Part shown: positions 51,937 through 60,945 of the stretch, piece after piece
Position numbering within the stretch: the stretch's first letter is position 1
Layout of the letters: every line of letters begins with the position of its first letter
Assembly (NCBI RefSeq): GCF_030929605.1
Contig: NZ_JAVFVS010000008.1
Span: forward strand, 283,315 to 347,314
From: Flavobacterium sp. LHD-80
GTDB lineage: Bacteria > Bacteroidota > Bacteroidia > Flavobacteriales > Flavobacteriaceae
Length of the DNA stretch: 64,000 bases
Direction: 5' to 3'
The notes under the pieces: generated by a model
What the model was told of the DNA's origin: nothing
Databases searched by the model: none
What the model saw: only the letters and a program-made list of their open reading frames with translations
Position numbers and translations under genes: made by a program

Positions 51937-53454
51937 TTATTTTTTGAATATTTTGGTCAAAACGCCAAAAACGCCTCTTATAAAGGTAGCGCTTGTTACC
52001 ACTTTCAAAACCGATTTTGTGACTACTTCTGTTGTGCTTGGTCCTGATTTTGAAGGTTTTTCTGGAGCTTGTTCTTCTTGTTCAGCAGCAGCTTGATTGG
52101 CGCTTTCTATTTTTTGGTTTAGAATTTCGTAAGCGCTTTCGCGGTCAATTTCTTCACTGTATTTTTTAACCAATTTTGATTTTCCGTTGATTTCCTCAAT
52201 TTCATCATCGGTTAAAATATCCATTCGGCTCATTGGGGCACGCATCATTGTCGCAACTAGCGGTGTTGGAATCCCTTTTTCACTAAGCGCAGTTACTAAA
52301 GCTTCTCCAATTCCTAAACTTGTCAGCAATTCATCCGTTTTGTAATAATCAGATGTAGGGTAATTATCTGCCGTTTTCTTGATCGCCTGGCGGTCATTTG
52401 CCGTAAAGGCTCTAAGCGCGTGCTGAATTTTTAAACCTAATTGTGCCAAAACACCGCTTGGAACATCCATTGGGTTTTGTGTTACAAAATATACACCAAC
52501 GCCTTTTGAACGAATCAGTTTTACAATCGTTTCGATTTGTTCCAATAATGCTTTGCTGGCTTCATTGAAGATTAAATGTGCTTCATCAATAAAGATTACT
52601 AGTTCTGGCTGTTCTGCATCGCCTTTTTCAGGCATCTTCTGATAAATCTCTGCTAAAAGGCTTAACATGAAAGTGGAGAATAATTTCGGCTTATCCTGAA
52701 TATCCGTCAAGCGGATGATGTTTACGTAGCCTTTTCCGTTTTCGTCAATTCGCATCAAATCATCAGTTTCAAAAGATAATTCGCCAAAAAACAAATCACC
52801 ACCTTGTTGTTCCAATTCAATAATTTTTCTCAAAATGGTTCCTGTAGTAGCGGTTGAAATTTTGCCATAACTGGCAGCGATTTCGTCTTTGCCTTCTTCA
52901 GTAATATAATTGATTACTTTTTTGATGTCTTTTAAATCTAGCAAAGGCATTTTGTTATCGTCGCAGTATTTAAAGATTACTGCGACAACGCCAGCTTGAG
53001 TGTCATTTAAATCTAAAATTCGTGAAAATAGGACAGGTCCAAATTCAGAAACCGTAGCGCGCAGACGAACTCCGTTTTGTTTCGATAATGACATTAATTC
53101 AACCGGAAATGAAGCAGTAGTATAAGGAATGTTCATTTTTGCATGACGCTCCGTAATAAAACTTTGTTCTTTTCCTTCTTTAGCAATACCGCTAAAATCT
53201 CCTTTTATGTCCATCATTAAAACCGGAATTCCTGCATTCGATAACTGTTCAGAGAAAACCTGAATTGTTTTAGTTTTTCCAGTTCCGGTCGCGCCCGCTA
53301 TAAGACCATGACGGTTTAAAGTCTTTAAAGGAATTTTTACATGAGCTTCAGCGATTGCTTCTCCATCCAGCATTGCGCTTCCTAAAGTGATGCTATCACC
53401 TTTAGAAACATAGCCATTGTTTATGTCTTGAATGAAATTATCTTTTTTATTCAT
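51937..53454 (-). CDS. HerA-like ATPase (DUF853 family)
   Basis: The 505-residue protein is a P-loop ATPase of the HerA/VirB4/FtsK class: Walker A GATGTGKTKT at about residues 53-62 and Walker B LVIFIDEAHLIF, followed by LIRSKGVGVYFVTQNP. It has the N-terminal HAS-barrel-like segment (GSAMLDGEAIAEAHVKIPL). The low-complexity C-terminus (QAAAEQEEQAPEKPSKSGP) ends with a short hydrophobic helix. Its partner nuclease (NurA) is not next to it, so a role in DNA repair cannot be fixed from here. Confidence 0.9.
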   Translation of the reverse strand: MNKKDNFIQDINNGYVSKGDSITLGSAMLDGEAIAEAHVKIPLKTLNRHGLIAGATGTGKTKTIQVFSEQLSNAGIPVLMMDIKGDFSGIAKEGKEQSFITERHAKMNIPYTTASFPVELMSLSKQNGVRLRATVSEFGPVLFSRILDLNDTQAGVVAVIFKYCDDNKMPLLDLKDIKKVINYITEEGKDEIAASYGKISTATTGTILRKIIELEQQGGDLFFGELSFETDDLMRIDENGKGYVNIIRLTDIQDKPKLFSTFMLSLLAEIYQKMPEKGDAEQPELVIFIDEAHLIFNEASKALLEQIETIVKLIRSKGVGVYFVTQNPMDVPSGVLAQLGLKIQHALRAFTANDRQAIKKTADNYPTSDYYKTDELLTSLGIGEALVTALSEKGIPTPLVATMMRAPMSRMDILTDDEIEEINGKSKLVKKYSEEIDRESAYEILNQKIESANQAAAEQEEQAPEKPSKSGPSTTEVVTKSVLKVVTSATFIRGVFGVLTKIFKK

Positions 53455-53834
53455 GTTTTTATTTGTAATTTAGATGATTATAAGAGTTTTGCTTCGTTTT
53501 TTAACAAATAACTGTTATTTTTTTTAGTAAGAAAATGCTTTTTTTGATTGAAAATGATATAAAAAAAATATTCGCAGCTTTTTAAGAAGATTTCAATGGA
53601 TTAATTGAATATTTACTAAAACGTTGTAATTTTTTTACTATTCGACCTTTTTTTTGTTTTATCAAAAAAATGATGTCAGCAATTTAATGAGATATTTTTT
53701 AAATTGACGTTAAATTTCCTTCAATAAAATTAAAAAAAGTTTTTTTATTTAAACTAAACGTATAAATTTGCTCCTCTACAAGTTAAATATAACTAAAAAA
53801 TAAAAATTATTTAAAACTATTAAAATTAAAAAAA
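53455..53834. other. AT-rich regulatory region of the TonB operon
   Basis: This 380-base, very AT-rich stretch lies between divergent genes. It has T-runs at 53515-53545 and 53636-53660 and no gene. The TonB operon promoter is its only clear feature (53763-53770). Confidence 0.55.
53763..53770 (+). promoter_or_regulatory. TonB operon promoter element
   Basis: TAAATTTG is a TAnnTTTG match 64 bases before the exbB start. The -33 region is a T run without a clear TTG. Confidence 0.55.
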
Positions 53835-54659
53835 ATGGCAAACGTTAAAGTTAAAAAAGAAAGCACTTCAAATGGAGGAGGAATGATTACTGGAATCATT
53901 ATTGCAGCGTGTATCTTAGTTGGGGTGTTTATTTGGAAAGTAATCATGGGTTCTCCTGCAAACTTCGAGGGTGGAAATCCTGAAACAGGTCACCCAATCA
54001 ATACTCTAGGTATGGTATATAAAGGAGGATTTATTGTACCAGTATTATTAGGTATGTTTTTAATGGTTGTTGTTTTTTCTATTGAAAGATTCATTGTTAT
54101 CGGTAAAGCAGCTGGAAAAGCTAACTTAGATAAATTCATGAAAGGTGTTCAAGCAAGTATCAAAGAAGGAAACATCGAGGCTGCTATTGCTTCATGTGAC
54201 AAACAACAAGGTTCAGTTGCAAACGCAATTAAATCTGCTTTGATTAAATACCAAGACGTTAAAAAAGAAGGATTCAACAGCGAGGAAGCTTCTGAAGTAA
54301 TCCACAAAGAAATCGAAGAGGCAACTTCATTAGAAATGCCAATGTTAGAGAAAAACATGACTATCATCTCTACTTTAGTATCTTTAGGTACATTAGGAGG
54401 ATTATTAGGAACTGTATCTGGTATGATTAAAGCGTTTGGTGCGTTAGCTTCTGCTGGAACTCCAGACCAAGCTGCTCTTGCAACAGGTATCTCTGAAGCA
54501 CTTATCAACACTGCAACAGGTATCTCTACTTCTGTAATGGCGATCATCTCTTACAACTTCTTTACTGCTAAAATTGACGATTTAACTTACTCTATCGATG
54601 AGGCTGGTACTACAATCGTTAACACTTACAGAAAATTCAGAGGAAGTTTAAAACAATAA
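53835..54659 (+). CDS. exbB: MotA/TolQ/ExbB proton channel protein
   Basis: The 274-residue membrane protein has four hydrophobic helices: an N-terminal one (MITGIIIAACILVGVFIW), VPVLLGMFLMVVVFSIERFIV, and the two conserved channel helices MTIISTLVSLGTLGGLLGTVSGMI and ALINTATGISTSVMAIISYNF. These last two with the TATGISTS motif are the ExbB/TolQ signature. It energises TonB with the two ExbD proteins downstream. The first gene of the operon. Confidence 0.93.
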   Translation: MANVKVKKESTSNGGGMITGIIIAACILVGVFIWKVIMGSPANFEGGNPETGHPINTLGMVYKGGFIVPVLLGMFLMVVVFSIERFIVIGKAAGKANLDKFMKGVQASIKEGNIEAAIASCDKQQGSVANAIKSALIKYQDVKKEGFNSEEASEVIHKEIEEATSLEMPMLEKNMTIISTLVSLGTLGGLLGTVSGMIKAFGALASAGTPDQAALATGISEALINTATGISTSVMAIISYNFFTAKIDDLTYSIDEAGTTIVNTYRKFRGSLKQ

Positions 54660-54719
54660 TTAATTTTTGATATATAAATAATTAGATTTAATTATATCAA
54701 AAAAATAAAATAAAAGATA

Positions 54720-55346
54720 ATGGCTAAAATTAAAATGAAAAAGAAGTCGACATCGACAGATATGACTGCCATGTGTGATGTCGCGTTCCTTTTGCTTACG
54801 TTCTTTATCTTGACCGCTACTGCTAAGGTGCCTGAAGCACTTCCTGTAGATATGCCTGCTTCTACTGTAGAACATAAATTACCAGATACTAATTTGGCAA
54901 TTATTACAATAGGAAAAGGAAAAGACGGGAAAAGCAAAGTGTTTTTTGACATCAAAGGAAGAGAGATTCGTAAAAAAACTCTTGAAGGAATGGGAGCAAA
55001 ATTCGGTGTGAATTTTTCTGAAGATGACCAAACTAAATTCTCTTTAATGGATGACTTCGGTGTTCCAGTAGCAGGATTAAAGCAAATCATCGACATGAAA
55101 TCTGCTGATAGAGCTAAAGCTGACCAACCTGGTATTCCAATCGATTCTTTAGACAATCAATTGAAAGAGTGGCTTCTTGTTTCAAGAAGAGCGGCAATTG
55201 ATCTTGAAGATAAAGAATTGCAGATTGCGATTAAAGGAGATGCTAAAGAACAATATCCTCAAATCAAAAAGATTATGGATATTCTACAAGATCAGAAAAT
55301 CAATTCCTTTAACTTAGTTACAGGTACGAGAGGAAAAGACTTTTAA
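54720..55346 (+). CDS. exbD: ExbD biopolymer transport protein, first copy
   Basis: The 208-residue protein has a basic N-terminus (KIKMKKKSTSTDM), then the ExbD membrane helix MTAMCDVAFLLLTFFILTATA with its central Asp, the proton-carrying residue. A periplasmic domain of about 160 residues follows. It is longer than proteobacterial ExbD (about 140). It lies 60 bases after exbB, and a second exbD follows, as is usual in Bacteroidota. Confidence 0.93.
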   Translation: MAKIKMKKKSTSTDMTAMCDVAFLLLTFFILTATAKVPEALPVDMPASTVEHKLPDTNLAIITIGKGKDGKSKVFFDIKGREIRKKTLEGMGAKFGVNFSEDDQTKFSLMDDFGVPVAGLKQIIDMKSADRAKADQPGIPIDSLDNQLKEWLLVSRRAAIDLEDKELQIAIKGDAKEQYPQIKKIMDILQDQKINSFNLVTGTRGKDF

Positions 55347-55365
55347 TTAAAAAAGATACACTAAA

Positions 55366-55920
55366 ATGGCTGAATTAAATACCGGCGACGGTGGTGGCGG
55401 AAAAGGTGGCAAAGTAAGAAGTAAAAAGCAAAATTCGAAAGTCGATTTAACGGCGATGGTGGATTTGGCATTCTTATTGATCACATTCTTTATGTTAACT
55501 ACTTCGTTGTCAAAACCTAAATCGATGGATTTGTCTCTGCCAGATAAAGATCCGGAAGATAAGACTCCTCCAGTTAAAGTAGATGAGAATCGTACAATGA
55601 CTGTTATGATGGGTGAAAACAATAAAATGGTTTATTATATGGGATTATTGGTAGCTCCTAAAGTAGGGCCTAAAGATATTGCATATGGTAAAGATGGTAT
55701 TCGTAGAGAACTATTAAAGCAAAAGAAAGAAGTTTTGGCTTACTCTGCAGCTTTAGGAAAACCTAAGAATGGAATTATAGTTATCATTAAACCAACTAAA
55801 AAGTCAACTTACAAAAATTTAGTTGATATGTTGGATGAGATGGCTATTACAGGAGTAGATACTTATGCTATTGTTCCTGAGTTTAGTCCTGAGGAAACAA
55901 AATTAATAGATAAACAATAA
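55366..55920 (+). CDS. exbD: ExbD biopolymer transport protein, second copy
   Basis: The 184-residue protein has a Gly/Lys-rich N-terminus (GDGGGGKGGKVRSKKQ), the ExbD helix DLTAMVDLAFLLITFFMLTTSL with its Asp, and a short periplasmic domain. It resembles the first ExbD in layout but not closely in sequence, which suggests a hetero-dimer. It lies 19 bases after the first exbD. Confidence 0.93.
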   Translation: MAELNTGDGGGGKGGKVRSKKQNSKVDLTAMVDLAFLLITFFMLTTSLSKPKSMDLSLPDKDPEDKTPPVKVDENRTMTVMMGENNKMVYYMGLLVAPKVGPKDIAYGKDGIRRELLKQKKEVLAYSAALGKPKNGIIVIIKPTKKSTYKNLVDMLDEMAITGVDTYAIVPEFSPEETKLIDKQ

Positions 55921-55957
55921 GATTTATCTTGTTTGAACATCCTAATAATCAAGAAAA

Positions 55958-56758
55958 ATGAAATTAGATATTATAAAAAATCAGTGGCTTGATATCGTAT
56001 TCGAAGGACGTAATAAGATATACGGTGCTTATGAGCTAAGAAAATCGAACAGTAAAACTACGATAAAAGCGCTTATCCTAGGTTCGATTATTTTTGCCTT
56101 TGCTGTAGGAGCTCCTCTTATTGCTAGCTTCTTGCCAGATTCTGGTGAAGATGATATGGATAAGGATATTAAGATCGCTACTGTTAAATTACCTCCTAAG
56201 AAAAAAGAAGAGGTAAAACCAAATGAACCGCCACCACCGCCACCACCACCAAAAGTGGATCAGGTGAAATTTGTGAAGCCGGTTGTTGCTAAAGCAAATG
56301 AGGTTACTGAAGATCCTCCAAAAATTGAGGAACTTAAAGATAAAAAGGTTGGAGCTGAAACTATTAAAGGAGATCCAGATGCAGTTTTAACTGTTGATGA
56401 GCCAGTAGGTACTGGAACTGCTGCAGTAGTAGAAGAAGATAACCAAGTATATAACACAGCTGGTATCGAAGTAAAACCAGATTTCCCTGGAGGAATTGAT
56501 AAATTCTACAAATTCGTAGGAAACAATTACAAAACTCCAGAAGAAGAAGGTTTAAAAGGTAAAGTTTACGTTACGTTTGTAGTTGAAAAAGACGGTTCAT
56601 TAACCGACATTAAAGTTTTAAGGGATATCGGTTACGGTACAGGAGCAGAAGCAATTCGTGTTCTTAAAAAATGTCCAAAATGGACTCCTGGCGAGCAAAA
56701 TGGTAAAAAAGTTAGAGTACTTTACTCTCTTCCTATTACTATTCAATCTGCAGAATAA
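55958..56758 (+). CDS. tonB: energy transducer TonB
   Basis: The 266-residue protein has a cytoplasmic N-terminus (DIVFEGRNKIYGAYELRKS), one membrane helix (about 37-60), a Pro-rich stretch (PPPPPPPPK, about 91-99) and a linker (KVDQVKFV...VYNTA, about 99-168). It ends in a TonB C-terminal domain (DFPGGIDKFYKFVGNNYKTP...LPITI). It couples the proton gradient to outer-membrane receptors. Its linker has a permuted relative in the broken gene at 19372. The next gene overlaps by one base. Confidence 0.95.
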   Translation: MKLDIIKNQWLDIVFEGRNKIYGAYELRKSNSKTTIKALILGSIIFAFAVGAPLIASFLPDSGEDDMDKDIKIATVKLPPKKKEEVKPNEPPPPPPPPKVDQVKFVKPVVAKANEVTEDPPKIEELKDKKVGAETIKGDPDAVLTVDEPVGTGTAAVVEEDNQVYNTAGIEVKPDFPGGIDKFYKFVGNNYKTPEEEGLKGKVYVTFVVEKDGSLTDIKVLRDIGYGTGAEAIRVLKKCPKWTPGEQNGKKVRVLYSLPITIQSAE

Positions 56759-56988
56759 TGTTAAAAGATATGCTTAATAATATTCAGAAGAAATCGCTCA
56801 AAGAGCGATTTCTTCTTGTTTTAGGAATACTGTTTTTTTTAATCTATCTTGTGCTAGGTTTAATGATTATGTTCTGGGAAAAGCTTCCTTTAGATATGGA
56901 ACCTAAATATCGATATGCTTTTGGAGGATTGTTGATTGTTTATTCAGCAATACGCTTCTTAAGATTAATAAATTCTAATACGGATTAA
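56758..56988 (+). CDS. small membrane protein in the TonB operon
   Basis: The 76-residue protein has two membrane helices (FLLVLGILFFLIYLVLGLMIMF and YAFGGLLIVYSAIRFLRLI) and an N-terminal basic region. Its start overlaps the tonB stop by one base (ATAATG), so the two are translationally coupled. The family is unnamed. Confidence 0.75.
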   Translation: MLKDMLNNIQKKSLKERFLLVLGILFFLIYLVLGLMIMFWEKLPLDMEPKYRYAFGGLLIVYSAIRFLRLINSNTD

Positions 56989-56989
56989 T

Positions 56990-57910
56990 ATGTTAAAGTA
57001 TAGTAAAGTTTTTGGTTTGATTGCTTTTGTCTTTTTGTTTGCGATGTGCAACCAAAAAAGCAAGAATGAATCAAATGAAACAATTTTAAAAGGATCGCTT
57101 GATGTTACTGTTGATGAAACGATAGAGCCAATCGTAGACGATCAGGTTGCTGTTTTTGAAGGAACTTACTATGGTGCAAAAATTGCAGTTAAGCCTAAGT
57201 CTGAAGTTGAACTGATCAATGATTTACTAAATAAAAAAGCTAAGGTTGTTGTAACAGCACGTAATTTAACTGCTGACGAACTGCAAAGATTTGAGAAAAG
57301 CAAGATTAACCCGAGAGTTACGCCGTTTGCTGTTGATGCAATTGCTTTAATTTCAAACAAAAGCAATAATGATACATTAATTGCGTTGAAGTCTGTAATT
57401 GATTTTATGCAAGGGAAAAAAGATACAGGGATAAAAGGACTCGTTTTTGATAATCCGAATTCTAGTACAGTTCGCTATATGAAAGATTTAGCGAAAGTCA
57501 AAGATATTCCCGCGACAGGAGCATTTTCTTTTAAAACTAATGATGAAGTTATTAAATTTGTTTCTGAAAATGATGGAATGATTGGTATAGTTGGTGTAAA
57601 TTGGCTTTATCAACCTTCTCCAAATATGGGCGAAACAATCAGTAAAATCAATGTGTTAAGTGTTAAAGGTTTAAATGATGATAAATATTATAGCCCAACG
57701 CAAACTGACATTGCATTAAATAAATATCCTTTGGCACGTGATTTGTTTATAATAAACTGTCAGGGTTATACTGGGCTGGGTATGGGACTTGCTTCCTTCA
57801 TGGCAGGCGAGATTGGTCAAAGAATAGTGTTGAAATCTGGATTAATGCCAGTAAAAACACCAAGTAGAAAGCTTAATATTAGAACCCAAATTTTAAAAGA
57901 TAAAGAATAA
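56990..57910 (+). CDS. PstS-like phosphate-binding lipoprotein
   Basis: The 306-residue protein has a lipoprotein signal (VFGLIAFVFLFAMC) and a periplasmic-binding-protein fold (PBP-like, DVTVDETIEPIVDDQVAVFEGTYYGAKIAV, VTPFAVDAIALISNKSN, GLVFDNPNSSTVRYMKDLA). PstS-like proteins of this kind occur in many Bacteroidota TonB operons. There is no ABC transporter beside it, so a phosphate-import role is not supported by context; a surface scaffolding role is possible. Confidence 0.8.
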   Translation: MLKYSKVFGLIAFVFLFAMCNQKSKNESNETILKGSLDVTVDETIEPIVDDQVAVFEGTYYGAKIAVKPKSEVELINDLLNKKAKVVVTARNLTADELQRFEKSKINPRVTPFAVDAIALISNKSNNDTLIALKSVIDFMQGKKDTGIKGLVFDNPNSSTVRYMKDLAKVKDIPATGAFSFKTNDEVIKFVSENDGMIGIVGVNWLYQPSPNMGETISKINVLSVKGLNDDKYYSPTQTDIALNKYPLARDLFIINCQGYTGLGMGLASFMAGEIGQRIVLKSGLMPVKTPSRKLNIRTQILKDKE

Positions 57911-57926
57911 ATTAATTACGACAAAG

Positions 57927-59594
57927 ATGAATAAATTTAAAATTTTTAGTCTTGCTTTAGTTGCATCTGCCACTGTTGCACAAGCGCAAGACATCAAAGA
58001 AGCAAAAAAAGCAATTGATGCTGAGCAATTTCAAAAGGCAAAATCATTGCTTAAGTCAATCATCAAAGCAAAACCTTCAGATGGTGAGGCTAATTTTGTT
58101 TTAGGAAACATCTATTTAAATCAAAGCGTTGTTGATTCAGCGAAGATTTACTATTTAAATGGATTAGAAGCATCAGATAGAAAAAACCTTAATTATATTG
58201 GATTAGGTCAAATTGATCTTGATAGTAAAAATGCTGCATCTGCTCAAGCTAATTTTGGTTTGGCTACTAAAGATATGAAGCGTAAAGATGTTGATGAGTA
58301 TATCTACATTGGTAAAGCTTACAGCAATTCAAATAATCCTGATTATAACGCTGCTATTACTAGCCTAAAACGTGCTTTAGCAATTGAGCCGCAAAATGCG
58401 ACTGCTTTATTGGCTATTGGTGATGCTTATTACGGAGCAAACAATCAAAATGAAGCTTATAAAGCTTACCGTGATGCTTTTACTGCAGATCCAACACTTT
58501 TAAGAGCTAAAATGCAATTAGGTGTTTTATTGAAAGGTGCAAAATCATATGATGAAGCTATTAAAGCTTTTAATGAAGTTATTGCATTAAACCCAAGTTA
58601 CGGTCCAGTTTACAGAGAATTAGCTGAGACATATTATAAATGGGCAAGAAATAAACCTTCTACATCAAAAACTAATTTACAGAATGCAATCACAAACTAT
58701 GAGAAATACTTAAGTTTGACTGATTACTCTTTAGATTCTAAAATGCGTCACGCGGATTTCTTGATCTTGGTTAAAGATTATAAGAGCTTAGAAACTGTAG
58801 CTAATAAAATGATTGCTGAGGATAAAGTTAATCCAAGAATCTACAGATATTTAGGATATTCTGCTTACGAGAATGGAAATATTGATGTAGCTCTTAAATC
58901 ATTAGAGGATTACGTAAAAGTTCCTAGCAACAAAGTTATTGCTAAAGATTACTTGTATTTAGGTTTCGCTAAAATTAAAAAAGGAACTGATGCTGCTGGT
59001 GTTGTTGAGGCTTCTGCTTTTGAAGCAGGTCTAACAGATATCAAAAAAGCAGTTGCTATGGAACCATTAGCGGTTGAAGATCTTGGTGATTTTGGTAAAG
59101 AATTGTTCACTAAAAAACAATACAACCAAGCTGCTGCAATCTATGAATTAAGCGCAGCTAATGCAGATCAGAAAAACTATTTGAATGATAATGTATATTA
59201 TGGTATCTCATTATACTATGCAAATGCAAATAAAGCTAACGGCGCTGCTGATGCAGCTGCTTTGACTAAAGCTGATGCAGCTTTTGACAGAGTTCTTGTA
59301 GCTTCTCCAACTTATGACGAGGCTTACTTATATAAAGGAAGAATCAATAACTTATTGGAAAAAGATGATTTAATTATCAAAAACTACGAAGAGTATATTG
59401 CTAAAACGACTGCAAAAGGTGCTGAAGAATTAGCTAAACCTGCAACAGTTAAAAAAATAGTTGAATCTTACAACAGTATTGGTGCCGCTTATGCTAATAC
59501 AGATAAAGCTAAAGCAATTGAATATTTCAATAAATCTTTAGTTTTAGATCCAACGAATGATTATGCAGCTAAATCTGTAAAAGCTCTAAAATAA
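57927..59594 (+). CDS. secreted TPR-repeat protein
   Basis: The 555-residue protein has a signal peptide (NKFKIFSLALVASATVAQAQ) and about ten TPR-like helical pairs from about 25 to the end (for example AITSLKRALAIEPQNATALLAIGDAYYGANNQNEAYKAYRDAF, SYDEAIKAFNEVIALNPSYGPVYRELAETYY). It should lie in the periplasm as an adaptor, probably for the TonB complex it is cotranscribed with. A terminator follows the stop. Confidence 0.9.
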   Translation: MNKFKIFSLALVASATVAQAQDIKEAKKAIDAEQFQKAKSLLKSIIKAKPSDGEANFVLGNIYLNQSVVDSAKIYYLNGLEASDRKNLNYIGLGQIDLDSKNAASAQANFGLATKDMKRKDVDEYIYIGKAYSNSNNPDYNAAITSLKRALAIEPQNATALLAIGDAYYGANNQNEAYKAYRDAFTADPTLLRAKMQLGVLLKGAKSYDEAIKAFNEVIALNPSYGPVYRELAETYYKWARNKPSTSKTNLQNAITNYEKYLSLTDYSLDSKMRHADFLILVKDYKSLETVANKMIAEDKVNPRIYRYLGYSAYENGNIDVALKSLEDYVKVPSNKVIAKDYLYLGFAKIKKGTDAAGVVEASAFEAGLTDIKKAVAMEPLAVEDLGDFGKELFTKKQYNQAAAIYELSAANADQKNYLNDNVYYGISLYYANANKANGAADAAALTKADAAFDRVLVASPTYDEAYLYKGRINNLLEKDDLIIKNYEEYIAKTTAKGAEELAKPATVKKIVESYNSIGAAYANTDKAKAIEYFNKSLVLDPTNDYAAKSVKALK

Positions 59595-59617
59595 TATTAG
59601 TTTTCTAACTAATTAAA

Positions 59618-59650
59618 AAACCGGCAGTTCATTGAACTGTCGGTTTTTTT
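59618..59650 (+). terminator. terminator of the TonB operon
   Basis: A 14-bp stem (59618-59631 with 59633-59646, one G-T pair) is followed by four T. It ends against the queE promoter. Confidence 0.85.
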
Positions 59651-59676
59651 GTTCCGTTAAGAAATGACTATCTTTG
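59649..59676 (+). promoter_or_regulatory. queE promoter
   Basis: TTG at 59649-59651 and TATCTTTG at 59669-59676 are 17 bases apart. The TTG is built on the end of the preceding terminator's T run. The start codon is 18 bases downstream. Confidence 0.65.
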
Positions 59677-59693
59677 CACTTTAAAATTGAATA

Positions 59694-60326
59694 ATGTTAG
59701 CAAAAGAAATACAATTAGAAGTTAATAAAGGAGCTATGTTGCCTTTGATGGAAGAATTCTACACCATTCAAGGAGAAGGTTTTCATACGGGAACTGCGGC
59801 ATACTTTATTAGAATTGGAGGATGTGACGTGGGATGCCATTGGTGTGATGTTAAAGAAAGCTGGAATGCAGAACTACATCCGCCAACAAGTACTGAATTA
59901 ATTGTTAAGAATGCTTCAGCTTATGCAGATACTGTTGTAATTACTGGTGGCGAACCTTTAACGTGGGATATGACTTTGCTTACTCAGCAGTTAAAAGATA
60001 AAAATCTAAAAGTACATATTGAAACTTCAGGAGCTTATCCGTTGAGTGGGACTTGGGATTGGATTTGTCTTTCTCCTAAAAAAAACAAACTACCAACTCA
60101 AACAGTTTATGATAATGCGCATGAATTAAAAGTGATTATTTATAATAAACACGATTTTATTTTTGCTGAAGAACAAGCCGAACTTGTGAATGATAATGCA
60201 ATTTTATTTCTTCAGCCAGAATGGAGTAAAAAAGAAGAAATGACGCCACTGATTGTTGATTACGTAATGAACAATCCAAAATGGCGTGTTTCACTTCAAA
60301 CGCATAAATACTTGAATATACCATAA
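59694..60326 (+). CDS. queE: 7-carboxy-7-deazaguanine synthase
   Basis: The 210-residue radical-SAM enzyme makes the 7-deazaguanine core of queuosine. Its Fe-S motif is Cys44-X3-Cys48-X2-Cys51 (GCDVGCHWCDVKESW). It starts with the substrate-binding motif EEFYTIQGEGFHTG and has ITGGEPL. The length is normal for QueE. queA is at 35.0 kb. Confidence 0.95.
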   Translation: MLAKEIQLEVNKGAMLPLMEEFYTIQGEGFHTGTAAYFIRIGGCDVGCHWCDVKESWNAELHPPTSTELIVKNASAYADTVVITGGEPLTWDMTLLTQQLKDKNLKVHIETSGAYPLSGTWDWICLSPKKNKLPTQTVYDNAHELKVIIYNKHDFIFAEEQAELVNDNAILFLQPEWSKKEEMTPLIVDYVMNNPKWRVSLQTHKYLNIP

Positions 60327-60328
60327 AA

Positions 60329-60359
60329 ACAAAAATCTCTTCATTGAAGAGATTTTTGT
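60329..60359 (+). terminator. terminator after queE
   Basis: ACAAAAATCTCTT pairs with AAGAGATTTTTGT, giving a long stem with a short loop and T residues, just after the queE stop. The A/T-rich stem can also serve the convergent gene at 60387. Confidence 0.8.
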
Positions 60360-60386
60360 TTTTATAAATGTATTGATAACTGAATT

Positions 60387-60932
60387 TTAGTCACAGTTTT
60401 TATTTTTTTTAAGATTGGTAATATGTGCTAAATGATGATTACAATGCCAGGCATACATTCCTATGATTCGTTTTAATTTTAATTCAGAATTATTTTCGGG
60501 ATGAGTAAAGGATTTTTCTAAATCTCTTTCCGATAAATTTCTCATAATGTAAGCTAATCTAAAGTGAAGTCCTTCTAGTAAGCTTAGTGTTGGTACGATC
60601 GGCATATGTAAATTATCTGGAAGTTCGCTCCATAAAGCTTCGTCATATGCTTTTATTACTGGATTGTTTTCGGTTAAAGTCCATTTAATTCTAATGTAAC
60701 AATTCATGTGGCTTTCAGCACAATGGTGAATTACTTGTCTAACCGTCCAACCTCCGGGGCGATAAGGTGTATCAAGTTGCTCATCTGTCAAATGAATGGT
60801 TTCGTTTTTTAATTTTTCTGGAAAAGAGGCAATTTCTTCAATTTTATTTGAAATATATTCCTTTGAATAGCTGTCTGGAATTATAAATTTCCCAATCGGA
60901 TATTTTAATTTCTCTAAATCTAGTTCTTCCAT
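60387..60932 (-). CDS. DinB/YfiT-type metal-dependent protein
   Basis: The 181-residue protein has the DinB four-helix fold with three spaced His that bind a metal: VRQVIHHCAESHMN and AWHCNHHLAHITNL. The N-terminus KYPIGKFIIPDSYSKEYISNKI and the phrase TPYRPGGWTVRQVIHH are typical of the YfiT group, called putative metal-dependent hydrolases or bacillithiol transferases. The substrate is not clear. The methyltransferase gene is 13 bases upstream on the same strand. Confidence 0.85.
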   Translation of the reverse strand: MEELDLEKLKYPIGKFIIPDSYSKEYISNKIEEIASFPEKLKNETIHLTDEQLDTPYRPGGWTVRQVIHHCAESHMNCYIRIKWTLTENNPVIKAYDEALWSELPDNLHMPIVPTLSLLEGLHFRLAYIMRNLSERDLEKSFTHPENNSELKLKRIIGMYAWHCNHHLAHITNLKKNKNCD

Positions 60933-60945
60933 TTTTAGGATGTTT

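Noticed and set aside
56758..56988. TonB C-terminal extension instead of a separate gene
   Set aside because: It is in another frame, with its own ATG overlapping the tonB stop, and has two membrane helices of its own.
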